Both the position numbers and the translations under genes were made by a program. Of a stretch of DNA of 64,000 bases, positions 1-9,577 are shown piece by piece (within the stretch, counting starts at the first letter, position 1; every line of letters starts with the position of its first letter). The notes beneath the pieces were generated by a model. The model saw only the letters and a list, made by a program, of their open reading frames with translations, searched no databases and was not told where the DNA came from. Source of the stretch: Vibrio neptunius (GTDB lineage: Bacteria > Pseudomonadota > Gammaproteobacteria > Enterobacterales > Vibrionaceae). Location: contig CP079860.1 of the NCBI GenBank assembly GCA_019339365.1, forward strand, positions 1,364,001-1,428,000. Direction: 5' to 3'.

Positions 1-338
1 ATAGAAATGACATCATCAACCTGAGTGTTCATTGCCCAACGTGCGGCAAAACCACACTGCAAATCTTCCGTGATGTGGCGCACAAAGTCGACTTCAAGGG
101 TACAGGATACAGGGTCAAACTGACGAATAGTGTAAGTTCGCATTACTGGACGTTGTTCTTCGCCTAGTTGAGTTAAATCGGTACCACCTTGTTGATTAAA
201 CAAGAGTTTGATGTAGCCGCCGACACAGTCGACTGGAAATTCAGCTAACTCGGAGCCATGCAACGTAATCCGTTGCATGTTTGGAGTAATAGTCTGTGTT
301 GACTGGACGGTGAGTTGTTTTGCTGATGGCTTATTCAT
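1..338 (-). CDS. Siderophore-interacting FAD reductase, N-terminal part (ViuB/SIP family)
   Basis: The gene runs off the left edge, so only about the first 112 residues are present; it starts at the ATG at 338. The translation begins MNKPSAKQLTVQSTQTITPN and carries RTYTIR near residue 70, the FAD-binding RxYTxR signature of siderophore-interacting proteins. These cytoplasmic flavoproteins reduce ferric siderophores to release iron. The NAD(P)H-binding C-terminal half lies outside the window. A weak Fur-like site just upstream fits iron regulation. The family call is fairly secure; the siderophore served cannot be told. Confidence 0.75.
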   Translation of the reverse strand, partial: MNKPSAKQLTVQSTQTITPNMQRITLHGSELAEFPVDCVGGYIKLLFNQQGGTDLTQLGEEQRPVMRTYTIRQFDPVSCTLEVDFVRHITEDLQCGFAARWAMNTQVDDVIS

Positions 339-348
339 ATTTCTACTC

Positions 349-367
349 GATAACTATTCTCTTTCGC
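349..367 (-). promoter_or_regulatory. Possible Fur box upstream of the siderophore reductase
   Basis: Read on the minus strand, this 19-bp stretch (GCGAAAGAGAATAGTTATC) matches the classical Fur consensus at 13 of 19 positions by hand alignment. It lies about 10 bp upstream of the reductase start, where repressor binding would block transcription or sit in the leader. The match is moderate, and its value comes mainly from the iron-related gene it precedes. Confidence 0.4.
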
Positions 368-434
368 ATTTAGATTAACAGCTCTTTCTTCGGCCGGACA
401 GTATCTTTAACAATATTTACATTGGAATGCCTGC

Positions 435-1019
435 TTACAGCATCGGCAAGGTTGAACCAACCAATAGCGCAGCCATCAGCATATTAAAACTTCTCACTCT
501 TATATTGCTTGTTAGCCAGCGCTGGAGTTCTCGCCCTGCAATGATCCAGAAGCTTCCCGATGGGAAGTTGACCAATAAGAAGGTGGAGGCGATGATAGAC
601 AGCTCCAGCCAACCGCCGCCGTTACTGTACAAAGTGACAGAGCTGAGTGCCATGGACCAACCTTTAGGGTTCACCCATTGAAAACTGGCTGCGGCCAAAA
701 ACGTCATTGGCTTAAAGTTTTCGACGTCCTTTGCTTTGCCACTCAGGGCGATTTTAATCGCCAGGTAACCTAGGTATGTTAGGCTGACATACTTAAGAAT
801 TTGGTGAGTAACAGGGTAGGCTTCAAAAATACCAGTCAACCCAAGACCGACCAACATCACCATGAAGGCAAACCCAAAAGCCACCCCTGACATATGGGGT
901 AACGTGCGTTTATAGCCCACATTTGCGCCTGATGTCATCAGCATGATGTTGTTAGGTCCCGGAGTGAAGGTCGAGACAAAGGCAAAGAGCACCAGAGCGC
1001 TCAGTTGTTCTAATTCCAT
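435..1019 (-). CDS. LysE/RhtB-family amino-acid exporter
   Basis: This encodes a protein of about 194 residues with the LysE/RhtB pattern: a hydrophobic N-terminus with FVSTFTPGPNNIMLMTSGAN (TPGPN is the family signature), followed by about five to six membrane segments. It probably exports an amino acid or derivative across the inner membrane. An upstream in-frame ATG at 1085 would give 216 residues. I chose the ATG at 1019 because an AAGGGA ribosome-binding site precedes it and the family begins there. It is transcribed divergently from an Lrp/AsnC-type regulator, a common arrangement for exporters controlled by their substrate. Confidence 0.85.
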   Translation of the reverse strand: MELEQLSALVLFAFVSTFTPGPNNIMLMTSGANVGYKRTLPHMSGVAFGFAFMVMLVGLGLTGIFEAYPVTHQILKYVSLTYLGYLAIKIALSGKAKDVENFKPMTFLAAASFQWVNPKGWSMALSSVTLYSNGGGWLELSIIASTFLLVNFPSGSFWIIAGRELQRWLTSNIRVRSFNMLMAALLVGSTLPML

Positions 1020-1110
1020 AATAATATCCCTTAATTTATTGGGTGGAAAAGATTGCTCAATTAAATAAATTGTCTGACCGGTCAAGTTCTATAATAGGTG
1101 GAATAGAACG

Positions 1111-1156
1111 CAATTTTGTGCTTTTATTCGAAACATAGGCGTAAATTGCACAATAG
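1111..1156. promoter_or_regulatory. Inverted repeat in exporter/Lrp divergent promoter region
   Basis: ATTTTGTGC (1113-1121) faces GCACAATAG (1148-1156), an imperfect inverted repeat immediately ahead of the Lrp-type gene and inside the divergent intergenic region. Lrp/AsnC proteins often autoregulate by binding such sites, so this is a plausible operator for the neighbouring regulator. No experimental or comparative support is available from the sequence alone. Confidence 0.3.
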
Positions 1157-1165
1157 AGAGGCGTT

Positions 1166-1606
1166 ATGGACAAGTTTGACGAAAGAATATTGCTTGAGCT
1201 TAAAAGTGACGGGAAAATAGCCAATGTGACACTTGCTGAAAGAATTGGTTTATCTGCTTCGGCGACATTAAGACGGGTACAAGAACTCGAACGACAGGGG
1301 ATGATTAAAGGCTACCGAGCTGTTCTTGACCGAACCCAGATGGGGGTTGGTTTTATCGCATATGTGTCGGTTGGGTTAGCGAGCCATCGTCGGCAAGCCC
1401 AGCTCGAGTTTGAGCAGCATGTTCGGTTTGTCGATCAAGTTGTTGAATGCCACAATATCACTGGTGCAAATGAATACTTGTTGCGGGTTGAAACCGAAGA
1501 TCTAACCAGTTATAAAAAATTCCATGCCGATGTATTAGGTGAGTGCGCTCAGGTCAATGCAATTACGACTATGGTGGTCATGGATTCTCCAAAAGATCAA
1601 AGATAA
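1166..1606 (+). CDS. Lrp/AsnC-family transcriptional regulator
   Basis: This 146-residue protein has the standard Lrp/AsnC layout. The N-terminal winged helix-turn-helix covers about residues 4-60, with LAERIGLSASATLRRVQELE as the helix-turn-helix. The C-terminal RAM/AsnC ligand domain covers about 65-140, with ITGANEYLLRVETEDL. The family senses amino acids and controls transport or metabolism. Because it is divergent from the LysE-type exporter, it most likely regulates that exporter and itself. The start has a GAGGCG ribosome-binding site. Confidence 0.9.
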   Translation: MDKFDERILLELKSDGKIANVTLAERIGLSASATLRRVQELERQGMIKGYRAVLDRTQMGVGFIAYVSVGLASHRRQAQLEFEQHVRFVDQVVECHNITGANEYLLRVETEDLTSYKKFHADVLGECAQVNAITTMVVMDSPKDQR

Positions 1607-1883
1607 TTAAACAGGCGTATGATTTAATATTCTGAGTTGATTGTAAAACATATTGACAACAAGGAATGTCATCTATCTTTGTGAAAGACTTGTTGTCTAA
1701 ACAATGAAATAGAGTTGACGTTCTATTTTAAATATTGATTATGTAAAGACACTTTTAGTGTGCACTGCCTTTCTGATAAATAAGTATAAAATATCTATAA
1801 ATTCGTCCAACCTGTCATTGTGCCGATAGTTATTAGTCTATAAAAATTTATATTATATTAATTTCTCACAAGGGATCGAAACA

Positions 1884-3488
1884 GTGACTCTGCTCTTAAA
1901 CAACATGTCTATTCGTGCTCAGGTTATCTCCCCTGTCGTCTTGGCAGCGATTTTATTATTGCTCTCTTTTGGGGTGACCAATAATAATTTGGCCAATGTG
2001 CAGAAAAACTCAGCAGTGAATACTCAATCTTTGATTTTCTATAAAGATACCTTATCCCAAATTAATGATGAAATTTACTCATTGCGTATACTGCCTATTG
2101 ACGCCGATAACCAGATTCAAGTCGAAGAGAGGATAGCGCAGATAGAAGCTCATCTCTCCATGATGATGGAGCGAAAAACGTTTGCTGAGGATATTGAGAA
2201 GATCCGTGAAACCTTAGCTCGCTATGTCGCACTATCAACCCAATTCTTTGACGTCGTGAGGCAGGGGAAAAGTGGCACTGACGATGAACCACAGCAACAG
2301 ACTTTCATTACTCAGCTCGGCGCTAATGTTGATGAGATGACAAAATTGCTCAAGGAGATGTCGAAAAAGATTGGACACTTCTCAGAGGTGATGACAACAG
2401 AGAACCAGACTAACTACCAAGCAGTTCAAAAGACGGCAACCATCATGGTATTTACTCTGTTGGTCGTGTCTCTACTTTTAGCTTGGTGGTTGTCGGGCAT
2501 CATTGTGAAGCCAATATTGACGCTGCGCATGGCGGTAAGCGATGTCGCGGAAGGCGATCTGAATGTGTCTTTAGACGCTAAGGGACGCAACGAAATTGCC
2601 CAATTGAGTCGAGATGTTAACAAAACAGTCAGTCGGTTACATTCGACCGTGCAAGCGCTGCGACAGATAAGTGAAGAAGTGTCTATCGCCTCCACACAAT
2701 TGACTTCTGCTGTCGGCAAAACCGAAAGCAACGCCCAGTTAGAGTTGAAGGAGATGGAAGATGTTGTGACCTCAATCGCTCAATTGACGGGCGCTTCTCA
2801 GCATTTAAGCGGTAATGTGCAATTAGCAGATACCACTGCTCAGCAAGCAGACCAATTGGCTCAGTCAGGGCTGAATGTGTTTCAACAAAGTCAGCAAGTG
2901 AATCAGCAGATGAGTCAATCGCTTGGCAGTGCAGCAGAGGTGATACTCATACTGAAAAAAGAGTCAGAGAATATCAATGTTGTGGTAGAGGTGATAAAGA
3001 ATGTCTCAGAACAAACCAACTTATTAGCACTGAATGCCGCCATTGAGGCGGCGAGAGCTGGCGAACTTGGTCGCGGGTTCGCTGTAGTTGCAGATGAAGT
3101 TCGGATGCTGGCTGGGCGCACTCAGGAATCAACCACTAAGATTCAAAGCATCATAGAAGATATCCAGCACCAAGCTAATTTGGCTAACGAACGCATGCAG
3201 AGCAGCCTAGATTTGTTAGCCAGTAGCAACAGTCATTCACATCAAGTCAGTGAAGCTTTGATGGGCATAACGCAATCAGTGTCCGACATCAATCAACTCA
3301 ACCTGAAAGTGTCCACCGCGACTGAACAGAATTCTCTAGTGGCTCAGAATATTAACGATAACATTACCACGATGCTATCTCTGGTTTGCGAAAACGTAGA
3401 AGCAACGAGCCAAAGTACTATGGCTAGCACGACCTTAGCTAAATTGGTGGAGAAACAGAAAACTAAACTCGATTTCTTTAAGCTTTAA
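1884..3488 (+). CDS. Methyl-accepting chemotaxis protein
   Basis: This 534-residue inner-membrane chemoreceptor starts at GTG with an AAGGGA site 8 bases upstream. Transmembrane helices lie at about residues 13-31 and 182-205 and flank a periplasmic domain of about 150 residues, the size of a four-helix-bundle sensor. A HAMP linker follows (about 205-258). The cytoplasmic signalling tip is conserved ([20 protein letters not shown], then [19 protein letters not shown]). It would relay ligand binding to CheA/CheW. There is no C-terminal CheR pentapeptide. The ligand is unknown and no chemotaxis gene adjoins it. Confidence 0.9.
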   Translation: MTLLLNNMSIRAQVISPVVLAAILLLLSFGVTNNNLANVQKNSAVNTQSLIFYKDTLSQINDEIYSLRILPIDADNQIQVEERIAQIEAHLSMMMERKTFAEDIEKIRETLARYVALSTQFFDVVRQGKSGTDDEPQQQTFITQLGANVDEMTKLLKEMSKKIGHFSEVMTTENQTNYQAVQKTATIMVFTLLVVSLLLAWWLSGIIVKPILTLRMAVSDVAEGDLNVSLDAKGRNEIAQLSRDVNKTVSRLHSTVQALRQISEEVSIASTQLTSAVGKTESNAQLELKEMEDVVTSIAQLTGASQHLSGNVQLADTTAQQADQLAQSGLNVFQQSQQVNQQMSQSLGSAAEVILILKKESENINVVVEVIKNVSEQTNLLALNAAIEAARAGELGRGFAVVADEVRMLAGRTQESTTKIQSIIEDIQHQANLANERMQSSLDLLASSNSHSHQVSEALMGITQSVSDINQLNLKVSTATEQNSLVAQNINDNITTMLSLVCENVEATSQSTMASTTLAKLVEKQKTKLDFFKL

Positions 3489-3681
3489 ATGAATTGTGTA
3501 TGAGTTTGATTTACGTTTTAATGGAAAAAAACAATCATCTTTATCTATCGTTGCGTGGTTGGTTATTAATTTAATTGATATAATATAATTATTGTTCTAT
3601 GCCTATTGTGTTTATCGTTGTATGAATATGCGCAGATTACGGTGGTAAGCCTTCAATGTTGAGGGAAAATGTCATTTTTCC

Positions 3682-3725
3682 TTGACCGAGAAAAGCACCG
3701 CTTTAATATTGGCGGTCAATTTTTT
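3682..3725 (+). terminator. Hairpin plus T-run just upstream of the lipoprotein gene
   Basis: TTGACCG (3682-3688) pairs with CGGTCAA (3713-3719) and is followed by six T residues, ending 16 bases before the lipoprotein ATG. It could be a distal terminator for the chemoreceptor gene or an attenuator in the lipoprotein leader. A second small inverted repeat (GGAAAATG/TCATTTTTCC) precedes it. The loop is long (24 nt), so the terminator call is tentative. Confidence 0.35.
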
Positions 3726-3741
3726 AGGGCGGTAAATAAAA

Positions 3742-4923
3742 ATGAAATATATATGGGTACTGTTGTTGTCGCTATTTTTATCGGCTTGCGGTGGCGATGG
3801 CGATAGTGGCGAAACAACTCAGCCATCTAGTACGTCCTCAACGTTATCTTATCGCGATTCCAATCAGGGACGCGCCTTGATCAATGTGGATGGACTTAGA
3901 GAGACTATATTAACTGTAGAGAACACCAGTTCGGATCGGTTGAACATCACGACAGACACATCAGGTTTAGCGGTTGGGTTTTCAGTGAGTGATGACCAAT
4001 GTCAGGGAGCGGAGCTTGCCACGTCGCAGACCTGCCAAATGACTCTTCAGTTTCTCAGAGACGAAAACTCCCAAGGCAATATCACTGTCAATGGTGTTGC
4101 TCAAAGTGATGGTCGTCGGACGGTGTTGGATTTGCCAGTTTTTGGTATCAAAGATCCATTCGATGACAATGCTGATGCATATGCCGGACATGTTAACACT
4201 AGCAACTTATGTCAAGTCATTAACCCTGCTCTAGTAGGTTGTCGTTTCTATAAGTTGGGTGACGTCACTTCACCAGCTCTAGGTTCTTGGGATACAGGAG
4301 GTGGTGCCTATACTTATACGTTTAACGGGCCATTGGTACAGACTTACTTCCCTGACCAGTATCTTTTTATGACACCTTTAGTTACGCGGCGTTCCTGCTC
4401 TGCAGGAGAGTTTTATTATGTCGCTCAGAATGGCTTCACGACGTCAGGATCAATCGACATAGCCAGCAATCAAGATAATGTCTTTATCAAATATCACCCA
4501 CTGATGTCAGATGGCATAACCAATGGTATTGCAGGGCACACCGTTAACTTTTCAGGTCGGCTAAGTCTCACCACCAGCCAGAATGACCAGTTTGCGGGCA
4601 ATATCGCTCAGTCAGCTCATGACAGCGTTTGGTCCGGGCCAAGTAATGTACCAGCGTTACAGCAACTGCTTAATACAAATACTAACGCCTATGTTAGCTC
4701 ATCCTATACAGATACTAATAGTGGGCGAACCATATACGCCGTCAACAGCCTCCTCAATAGGGATTATTTACGAGCTTTACTGGAGTATTTACAACTAAAC
4801 CCCGACCCACACGAAATTGATACCCTTTCAGATGCCCCTCACCTGCAAGACCCTGTTTTTCAGGCCAGCGTGCTTCAGTATCGGCAAATGGTTGCTCAGC
4901 ATTGCCCGACAGGTTTCAATTGA
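3742..4923 (+). CDS. Hypothetical secreted lipoprotein
   Basis: This 393-residue protein has a lipoprotein signal (MKYIWVLLLSLFLSACGG, lipobox LSAC with Cys16), so it should be lipid-anchored in the envelope. A Gly/Ser/Thr-rich spacer follows. Residues about 45-135 look like an immunoglobulin-like beta domain of the ASPM/choice-of-anchor kind (LTVENTSSDRLNITTD, then CQMTLQF). The remaining 250 residues have aromatic-rich, beta-like sequence and several cysteines that may form disulfides. I do not recognise a function. It sits alone between the chemoreceptor and thrS. Confidence 0.8.
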   Translation: MKYIWVLLLSLFLSACGGDGDSGETTQPSSTSSTLSYRDSNQGRALINVDGLRETILTVENTSSDRLNITTDTSGLAVGFSVSDDQCQGAELATSQTCQMTLQFLRDENSQGNITVNGVAQSDGRRTVLDLPVFGIKDPFDDNADAYAGHVNTSNLCQVINPALVGCRFYKLGDVTSPALGSWDTGGGAYTYTFNGPLVQTYFPDQYLFMTPLVTRRSCSAGEFYYVAQNGFTTSGSIDIASNQDNVFIKYHPLMSDGITNGIAGHTVNFSGRLSLTTSQNDQFAGNIAQSAHDSVWSGPSNVPALQQLLNTNTNAYVSSSYTDTNSGRTIYAVNSLLNRDYLRALLEYLQLNPDPHEIDTLSDAPHLQDPVFQASVLQYRQMVAQHCPTGFN

Positions 4924-5113
4924 TTGCTTTTACTGACGATTTTGAGTGATATTCAGTTGATGGTGTCTTTTTCGCCCAGAATGTTTTAGTATGCCCGACT
5001 TGGTTCATTGAGAGGTTCATCTGTATTTGTACCTAAAAGTGTACCAAATGATTAAATTTTCATTTTTTCTTACATTTAACTCTATGTTAAATAAAGAAAT
5101 ATAAACAAATCAA

Positions 5114-5134
5114 GTGTTGCTTGGTGTGCAACAC
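5114..5134 (+). promoter_or_regulatory. thrS translational operator: tRNA-Thr anticodon-arm mimic
   Basis: GTGTTGC and GCAACAC form a perfect 7-bp stem closing a 7-base loop TTGGTGT, exactly the size of a tRNA anticodon arm. The loop has U at the position-33 equivalent and GGU, the threonine anticodon, at the 34-36 equivalents. It ends 19 bases before the thrS ATG, just ahead of the AAGGA ribosome-binding site. In E. coli, threonyl-tRNA synthetase represses its own mRNA by binding a similar anticodon-like arm in its leader, so the same autoregulation is inferred here. Confidence 0.75.
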
Positions 5135-5153
5135 CACTGTAAAGGATAGTTAA

Positions 5154-7082
5154 ATGCCTATTATTACTCTTCCTGACGGCAGTCAGCGTCAATTTGACAA
5201 CCCTGTTTCTACTCTTGATGTCGCACAATCTATCGGTCCTGGTCTTGCTAAAGCAACCATCGCTGGTCGTGTTGATGGTAACCGTGTTGATGCATGTGAT
5301 CTTATCGAACAAGATGCAAGCCTAGAAATCATCACAGCTAAAGATGAAGACGATGGTCTAGAAATCGTTCGCCACTCATGTGCTCACCTACTTGGTCACG
5401 CGATCAAGCAGCTTTTCCCGGAAGCGAAAATGGCGATTGGTCCAACTATCGATAATGGTTTCTACTACGATATTGACCTTGAGCACTCTCTAACGCAAGA
5501 AGATCTCGAGAAGATCGAAAAGCGCATGAAAGAACTGGCTAAGACCAAATACCAAGTTATCAAGAAAAAGGTCAGCTGGCAGGAAGCACGCGATGCATTT
5601 GAAGCTCGCGGTGAAACATACAAGATGGAAATCTTGGACGAAAACGTCTCTCGTGATGATCGTCCGGGTCTTTACCATCATGAAGAATACATCGATATGT
5701 GTCGTGGTCCACACGTACCGCATATGGGTTTCTGTCAGCATTTTACGCTACTGAACGTAGCAGGTGCATACTGGCGTGGTAACAGTGACAATAAGATGCT
5801 TCAACGTATCTACGGCACGGCATTCCACGACAAAAAAGCACTGAAAGCGCATCTTACTCGTTTAGAAGAAGCGGCAAAGCGTGACCACCGTAAAATCGGT
5901 AAACAGCTAGACCTATTCCACATGCAGCAAGAAGCTCCGGGTATGGTCTTCTGGCATCACAACGGCTGGTCTATCTTCCGTGATCTGGAAGTATTCGTTC
6001 GTGAAAAACTGACTGAATACGGTTATCAGGAAGTGAAAGGTCCACTAATCATGGACCGTGTTTTATGGGAACGCTCTGGTCACTGGGACAAATACGCAGA
6101 AGCCATGTTTACAACGGCTTCTGAAAACCGTGACTATGCACTTAAGCCAATGAATTGTCCTGGCCACGTTCAGATCTTCAACCAAGGTCTTAAGTCGTAC
6201 CGTGATCTACCGCTACGTATGGCGGAATTTGGCTCTTGTCACCGTAACGAACCTTCTGGTGCGCTACACGGCATTATGCGTGTTCGAGGCTTTACTCAGG
6301 ATGATGCGCATATTTTCTGTACTGAAAGTCAGATTCAAGACGAAGTCACTAGCTGTATCAAGATGGTTTACGATACATATCAGACATTTGGTTTTGATAA
6401 TATCGTCGTTAAACTATCTACTCGCCCAGAAAAGCGTGTGGGTTCAGATGAAATCTGGGATCAGTCTGAAGAAGCGTTGAAACAGTCTCTTGAAGCGATG
6501 GATATTCCATACGAGATTCAAGAAGGCGAGGGTGCTTTCTACGGCCCTAAAATTGAATTTACGCTGCACGACTGCTTAGACCGTGCATGGCAGTGTGGTA
6601 CGGTTCAGCTAGACTTCAACCTACCAGGCCGTTTGGGTGCGACCTACGTCGATGAAAACAACGAACGTCAAGTTCCTGTCATGATTCACCGCGCTATCCT
6701 AGGGTCATTAGAACGATTCATTGGTATTCTGATTGAAGAATATTTCGGTTTCTTCCCGACTTGGCTGTCTCCGGAGCAAGCAGTAATTATGAATATTACT
6801 GATAAGCAATCGGATTATGCTCAGGAAGTGGCCCAAAAACTACAAAAATGTGGAATTAGAGCTAAAGCGGACTTGAGAAATGAGAAGATAGGCTTTAAAA
6901 TCCGCGAACATACTTTGAAGCGTGTACCGTATATGCTGGTTTGTGGCGACCAAGAGATGGAAGCCGGAGAGATTGCAGTACGTACCCGTAAAGGCAAGGA
7001 TCTTGGCAAGTTTAAAGTGGATGACTTTATTTCTTACATCCAAGACGAGATCTCAAGCCGTAAGCTCAATCTGGAGGAATAA
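5154..7082 (+). CDS. thrS: Threonyl-tRNA synthetase
   Basis: This 642-residue class II aminoacyl-tRNA synthetase is the same length as the E. coli enzyme. The order is TGS domain (1-62), second additional/editing domain (about 63-240, with [16 protein letters not shown]), catalytic core (about 243-535, with motif 2 around [19 protein letters not shown], motif 3 around [13 protein letters not shown] and zinc ligands including the Cys of MNCPGH), and anticodon-binding domain (about 540-640). It charges tRNA-Thr and clears mis-charged serine. It heads the thrS-infC-rpmI-rplT cluster. Confidence 0.98.
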   Translation: MPIITLPDGSQRQFDNPVSTLDVAQSIGPGLAKATIAGRVDGNRVDACDLIEQDASLEIITAKDEDDGLEIVRHSCAHLLGHAIKQLFPEAKMAIGPTIDNGFYYDIDLEHSLTQEDLEKIEKRMKELAKTKYQVIKKKVSWQEARDAFEARGETYKMEILDENVSRDDRPGLYHHEEYIDMCRGPHVPHMGFCQHFTLLNVAGAYWRGNSDNKMLQRIYGTAFHDKKALKAHLTRLEEAAKRDHRKIGKQLDLFHMQQEAPGMVFWHHNGWSIFRDLEVFVREKLTEYGYQEVKGPLIMDRVLWERSGHWDKYAEAMFTTASENRDYALKPMNCPGHVQIFNQGLKSYRDLPLRMAEFGSCHRNEPSGALHGIMRVRGFTQDDAHIFCTESQIQDEVTSCIKMVYDTYQTFGFDNIVVKLSTRPEKRVGSDEIWDQSEEALKQSLEAMDIPYEIQEGEGAFYGPKIEFTLHDCLDRAWQCGTVQLDFNLPGRLGATYVDENNERQVPVMIHRAILGSLERFIGILIEEYFGFFPTWLSPEQAVIMNITDKQSDYAQEVAQKLQKCGIRAKADLRNEKIGFKIREHTLKRVPYMLVCGDQEMEAGEIAVRTRKGKDLGKFKVDDFISYIQDEISSRKLNLEE

Positions 7083-7085
7083 ACT

Positions 7086-7637
7086 ATTAAAGGCGGAAGA
7101 CGCGGCCAAGTACCGGCCAAACAAAATGCTCATCGTTTAAACGGTGAAATTCGTGGCGTTCGTGAAGTTCGTTTGACTGGCGCTGATGGTGAATCAGTTG
7201 GCGTTGTTTCTATTCAAGAAGCGGTTGCAGCAGCTGAAGAAGCGGGTATGGATCTAGTAGAAATTAGTCCAAACGCTGAGCCACCAGTATGTCGAGTAAT
7301 GGACTACGGTAAATTCCTCTTTGAGAAGAGCAAGTCTGCTAAAGAGCAGAAGAAGAAGCAAAAACAGGTTCAGATTAAGGAAGTTAAATTCCGTCCTGGA
7401 ACTGATATTGGAGACTATCAGGTAAAACTACGCAACCTGACGCGTTTCCTTGAAGAAGGCAACAAAGTGAAGGTAACAATTCGCTTCCGTGGCCGAGAAA
7501 TGGCACACCAAGAGATCGGTGTTGATGTTCTAAATCGTCTTAAGGAAGACACTGTTGATTTAGCAGTAGTGGAATCTTTCCCTAAGAAGATCGAAGGGCG
7601 TCAGATGATCATGGTGCTTGCCCCTAAGAAGAAGTAA
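7086..7637 (+). CDS. infC: Translation initiation factor IF-3 (AUU start)
   Basis: IF-3 of 183 residues binds the 30S subunit and proofreads start codons. The reading frame starts at ATT (7086), three bases after the thrS stop, and would begin [20 protein letters not shown], matching the E. coli IF-3 start. Its GGAGG ribosome-binding site lies inside the end of thrS. The rare AUU start is the known basis of IF-3 autoregulation: free IF-3 rejects the codon. The first in-frame Met (7173) would delete 29 conserved residues, so it was not used. Confidence 0.95.
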   Translation: MKGGRRGQVPAKQNAHRLNGEIRGVREVRLTGADGESVGVVSIQEAVAAAEEAGMDLVEISPNAEPPVCRVMDYGKFLFEKSKSAKEQKKKQKQVQIKEVKFRPGTDIGDYQVKLRNLTRFLEEGNKVKVTIRFRGREMAHQEIGVDVLNRLKEDTVDLAVVESFPKKIEGRQMIMVLAPKKK

Positions 7638-7661
7638 TTAACGGCTTACAAGTAATTAAAT

Positions 7662-7685
7662 CCTGCCGTTTTTCAAAACGGCAGG
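7662..7685 (+). promoter_or_regulatory. infC-rpmI intergenic hairpin
   Basis: CCTGCCGTTTT pairs perfectly with AAAACGGCAGG between infC and rpmI. No clean T-run follows (GGCTTTATT), so it is at most a leaky terminator. In E. coli, ribosomal protein L20 represses rpmI-rplT translation through RNA structure in this interval, so the hairpin may be part of the Vibrio L20 operator. That role is inferred from position. Confidence 0.5.
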
Positions 7686-7742
7686 GCTTTATTCGCCCTG
7701 ATTACATGTTTATTAAACTACTACAATGCGGAGTTATTCATC

Positions 7743-7937
7743 ATGCCTAAGATGAAAACCAACAAAGGTGCTGCTAAGCGTTTCAAGAAAACTGCTGGTG
7801 GTATTAAGTTTAAGCACGCTACTAAACGTCACATCCTGACTAAGCGTACTACTAAGAACAAGCGTCAACTACGTCCAAACGCAATCCTTCCAAAATGTGA
7901 AGTGGCTGCAGTTGTTCGTATGATGCCATACGCTTAA
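7743..7937 (+). CDS. rpmI: 50S ribosomal protein L35
   Basis: This 64-residue, very basic protein begins [20 protein letters not shown], the canonical L35 sequence and length. It is a structural component of the large ribosomal subunit. It lies between infC and rplT as in other gammaproteobacteria and is probably co-translated with rplT under L20 repression. A GCGGAG site precedes the ATG. Confidence 0.98.
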   Translation: MPKMKTNKGAAKRFKKTAGGIKFKHATKRHILTKRTTKNKRQLRPNAILPKCEVAAVVRMMPYA

Positions 7938-7978
7938 TTCTTTTTAGTTTATTTATCGTTTAGTTTAGGAGAAGCATA

Positions 7979-8332
7979 ATGCCTCGCGTAAAACGTGGTG
8001 TACAAGCTCGTGCACGTCATAAGAAAGTTCTAAAACAAGCTAAAGGTTACTACGGTGCACGTTCACGTGTTTACCGCGTAGCTTTCCAAGCAGTTACTAA
8101 AGCTGGTCAATACGCTTACCGTGACCGTCGCAACAAGAAGCGTCAATTCCGTCAACTATGGATTGCACGTATCAACGCGGCATCTCGTCAAAATGGTCTA
8201 TCTTACAGCCGTTTCATCAACGGTCTTAAGAAAGCATCTATCGAGATCGATCGTAAGATCCTTGCTGACATCGCGGTATTCGACAAGGCTGCATTTGCAG
8301 TTCTAGTTGAGAAAGCGAAAGCTGCTCTTTAA
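7979..8332 (+). CDS. rplT: 50S ribosomal protein L20
   Basis: This 117-residue basic protein ([20 protein letters not shown], then [15 protein letters not shown]) is a full-length L20. It binds 23S rRNA early in large-subunit assembly and, in E. coli, represses translation of rpmI-rplT. The start has a TAGGAGAAG ribosome-binding site. The gene is followed by a strong terminator, marking the end of the translation cluster. Confidence 0.98.
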   Translation: MPRVKRGVQARARHKKVLKQAKGYYGARSRVYRVAFQAVTKAGQYAYRDRRNKKRQFRQLWIARINAASRQNGLSYSRFINGLKKASIEIDRKILADIAVFDKAAFAVLVEKAKAAL

Positions 8333-8356
8333 TTAGAGTTAGTGATTAGGATTAAG

Positions 8357-8384
8357 AAAAGGAGAGCTTCGGCTCTCCTTTTTT
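8357..8384 (+). terminator. Rho-independent terminator after rplT
   Basis: GGAGAGC, a TTCG tetraloop and GCTCTCC are followed by a run of T residues. This is a textbook intrinsic terminator placed 24 bases after the rplT stop. Confidence 0.92.
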
Positions 8385-8386
8385 GT

Positions 8387-8747
8387 TGCTATCATTCCCA
8401 CATTTCATTCAATATCGCCAATCCCATCGGTATTACTGTTGAACCATCGACAAGATGTTTTAATGTTGCCTATTTTTCTCCAATCAGTGATGGCTATATT
8501 TAACTCCCTAGACTGAATCTGGTTGATTGGGCGTAGATATTGCTGCGGCCTAAACAGAATTTGGTGAGTAAAAATCCTTACTCGTTTAATACCTATGTGG
8601 CTATTCGATCGCATCAATGGGTGGGTCTATGCCGTTCTAGGTTGGCGTTCTGATCAAGCAACGAGGTGAGAGCCGCACCATGCCGATCGAACAATCTTAC
8701 GCAACATCGACTACACTCTCTAGAAGTGTATTTGATGAGATCAGATC
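8387..8747. other. Intergenic stretch without a convincing gene
   Basis: About 360 bases between the rplT terminator and the first solute-binding gene. Reading all frames shows only short, stop-interrupted pieces. A 70-residue minus-strand frame here has no ribosome-binding site and no family-like sequence. Some plus-strand fragments faintly resemble solute-binding-protein sequence, so it may be a decayed third paralogue of the two following genes, but this is weak. Confidence 0.4.
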
Positions 8748-9479
8748 ATGATTGTGCGAATTATTATTGGGTTAACATTGTACTTATTGTTCGCCCAAGT
8801 AACAGTAAGTGCGAAGGTCGTCTGGGCTATTCAGGACGAGTGGCCACCCTATGTGATTGATTCACATGATGTCAAAGGGCTGGCACATGAGATTGTAGAA
8901 GAAGCGTTTGCTGTGCAAGGCTACAATATGAAGTATACGATTAAGCCATGGAGCCGTGCCTTACGAGAAGTGGCAACCCAACGCTATGATATTGCTCTCA
9001 CGGTGTGGAAAAGCAGTGAGCGATTGGAGTACCTCTACTACAGTGACGCTTACCTAACCAACTCACTGATTTTTGTGACGCTTAAGAGCAATACGTTTGA
9101 TTACGAAGATTTAAAAAGTCTGACTGGTAAAAGAATCGGTGTCATTCGGGGCTATGCCTATGACGATGCTTTTATGCATTCCAATGACTTTGATCGTTTA
9201 GATGCAGACAATTTAGCGACCAACGTTAAGAAACTTAAAACCGGAAGAATTGATGCGTTAGTGGCAGATAAGATCTTTTTTCGCTGGTTTATAAGGAATA
9301 GCGGCATGGAAATTGATGAATTTGCTCTGATTGATAAACCGTTAGCTGCAAACCCCTTATACATAGCGACGAGTCGCGATCATCCCAACAAAGAGCAGAT
9401 CATTTCGGCTTTTAATTCAGGCTTGAAAGTGCTCCAACAGTCGGGGCGGATCTCCGCCATTTTTGAAAAGTACGAATAG
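8748..9479 (+). CDS. Periplasmic solute-binding-like protein (SBP_bac_3 fold)
   Basis: This 243-residue protein has a signal peptide (about residues 1-22) and the family-3 extracellular solute-binding fold: a WPPYV segment near the mature N-terminus, IKPWSRALREVATQRYDIAL in lobe 1, GKRIGVIRGYAYDD entering lobe 2, and a C-terminal FNSGLKVLQQSGRIS. Such proteins bind amino acids or similar small solutes in the periplasm. No permease or ATPase is adjacent, so it may serve a distant transporter or act as a sensor partner. It is followed 98 bases later by a paralogue. Confidence 0.8.
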   Translation: MIVRIIIGLTLYLLFAQVTVSAKVVWAIQDEWPPYVIDSHDVKGLAHEIVEEAFAVQGYNMKYTIKPWSRALREVATQRYDIALTVWKSSERLEYLYYSDAYLTNSLIFVTLKSNTFDYEDLKSLTGKRIGVIRGYAYDDAFMHSNDFDRLDADNLATNVKKLKTGRIDALVADKIFFRWFIRNSGMEIDEFALIDKPLAANPLYIATSRDHPNKEQIISAFNSGLKVLQQSGRISAIFEKYE

Positions 9480-9577
9480 TGTGCATTTCCAACCTGAATA
9501 CGATTAGGGTGACATTATGGGCCGAAACAAAATGTCGCAACATCATCCACTCATATTAGTCTTTGAGGAACTTTGTC

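Noticed and set aside
3640..3741. A cyclic-di-GMP-I (GEMM) riboswitch before the lipoprotein gene
   Set aside because: The conserved core and tetraloop-receptor features of the class are not present. Only generic hairpins remain.
8405..8617. A 70-codon minus-strand frame after rplT
   Set aside because: There is no ribosome-binding site, the sequence is not protein-like, and it opposes the direction of neighbouring genes. It was treated as intergenic.
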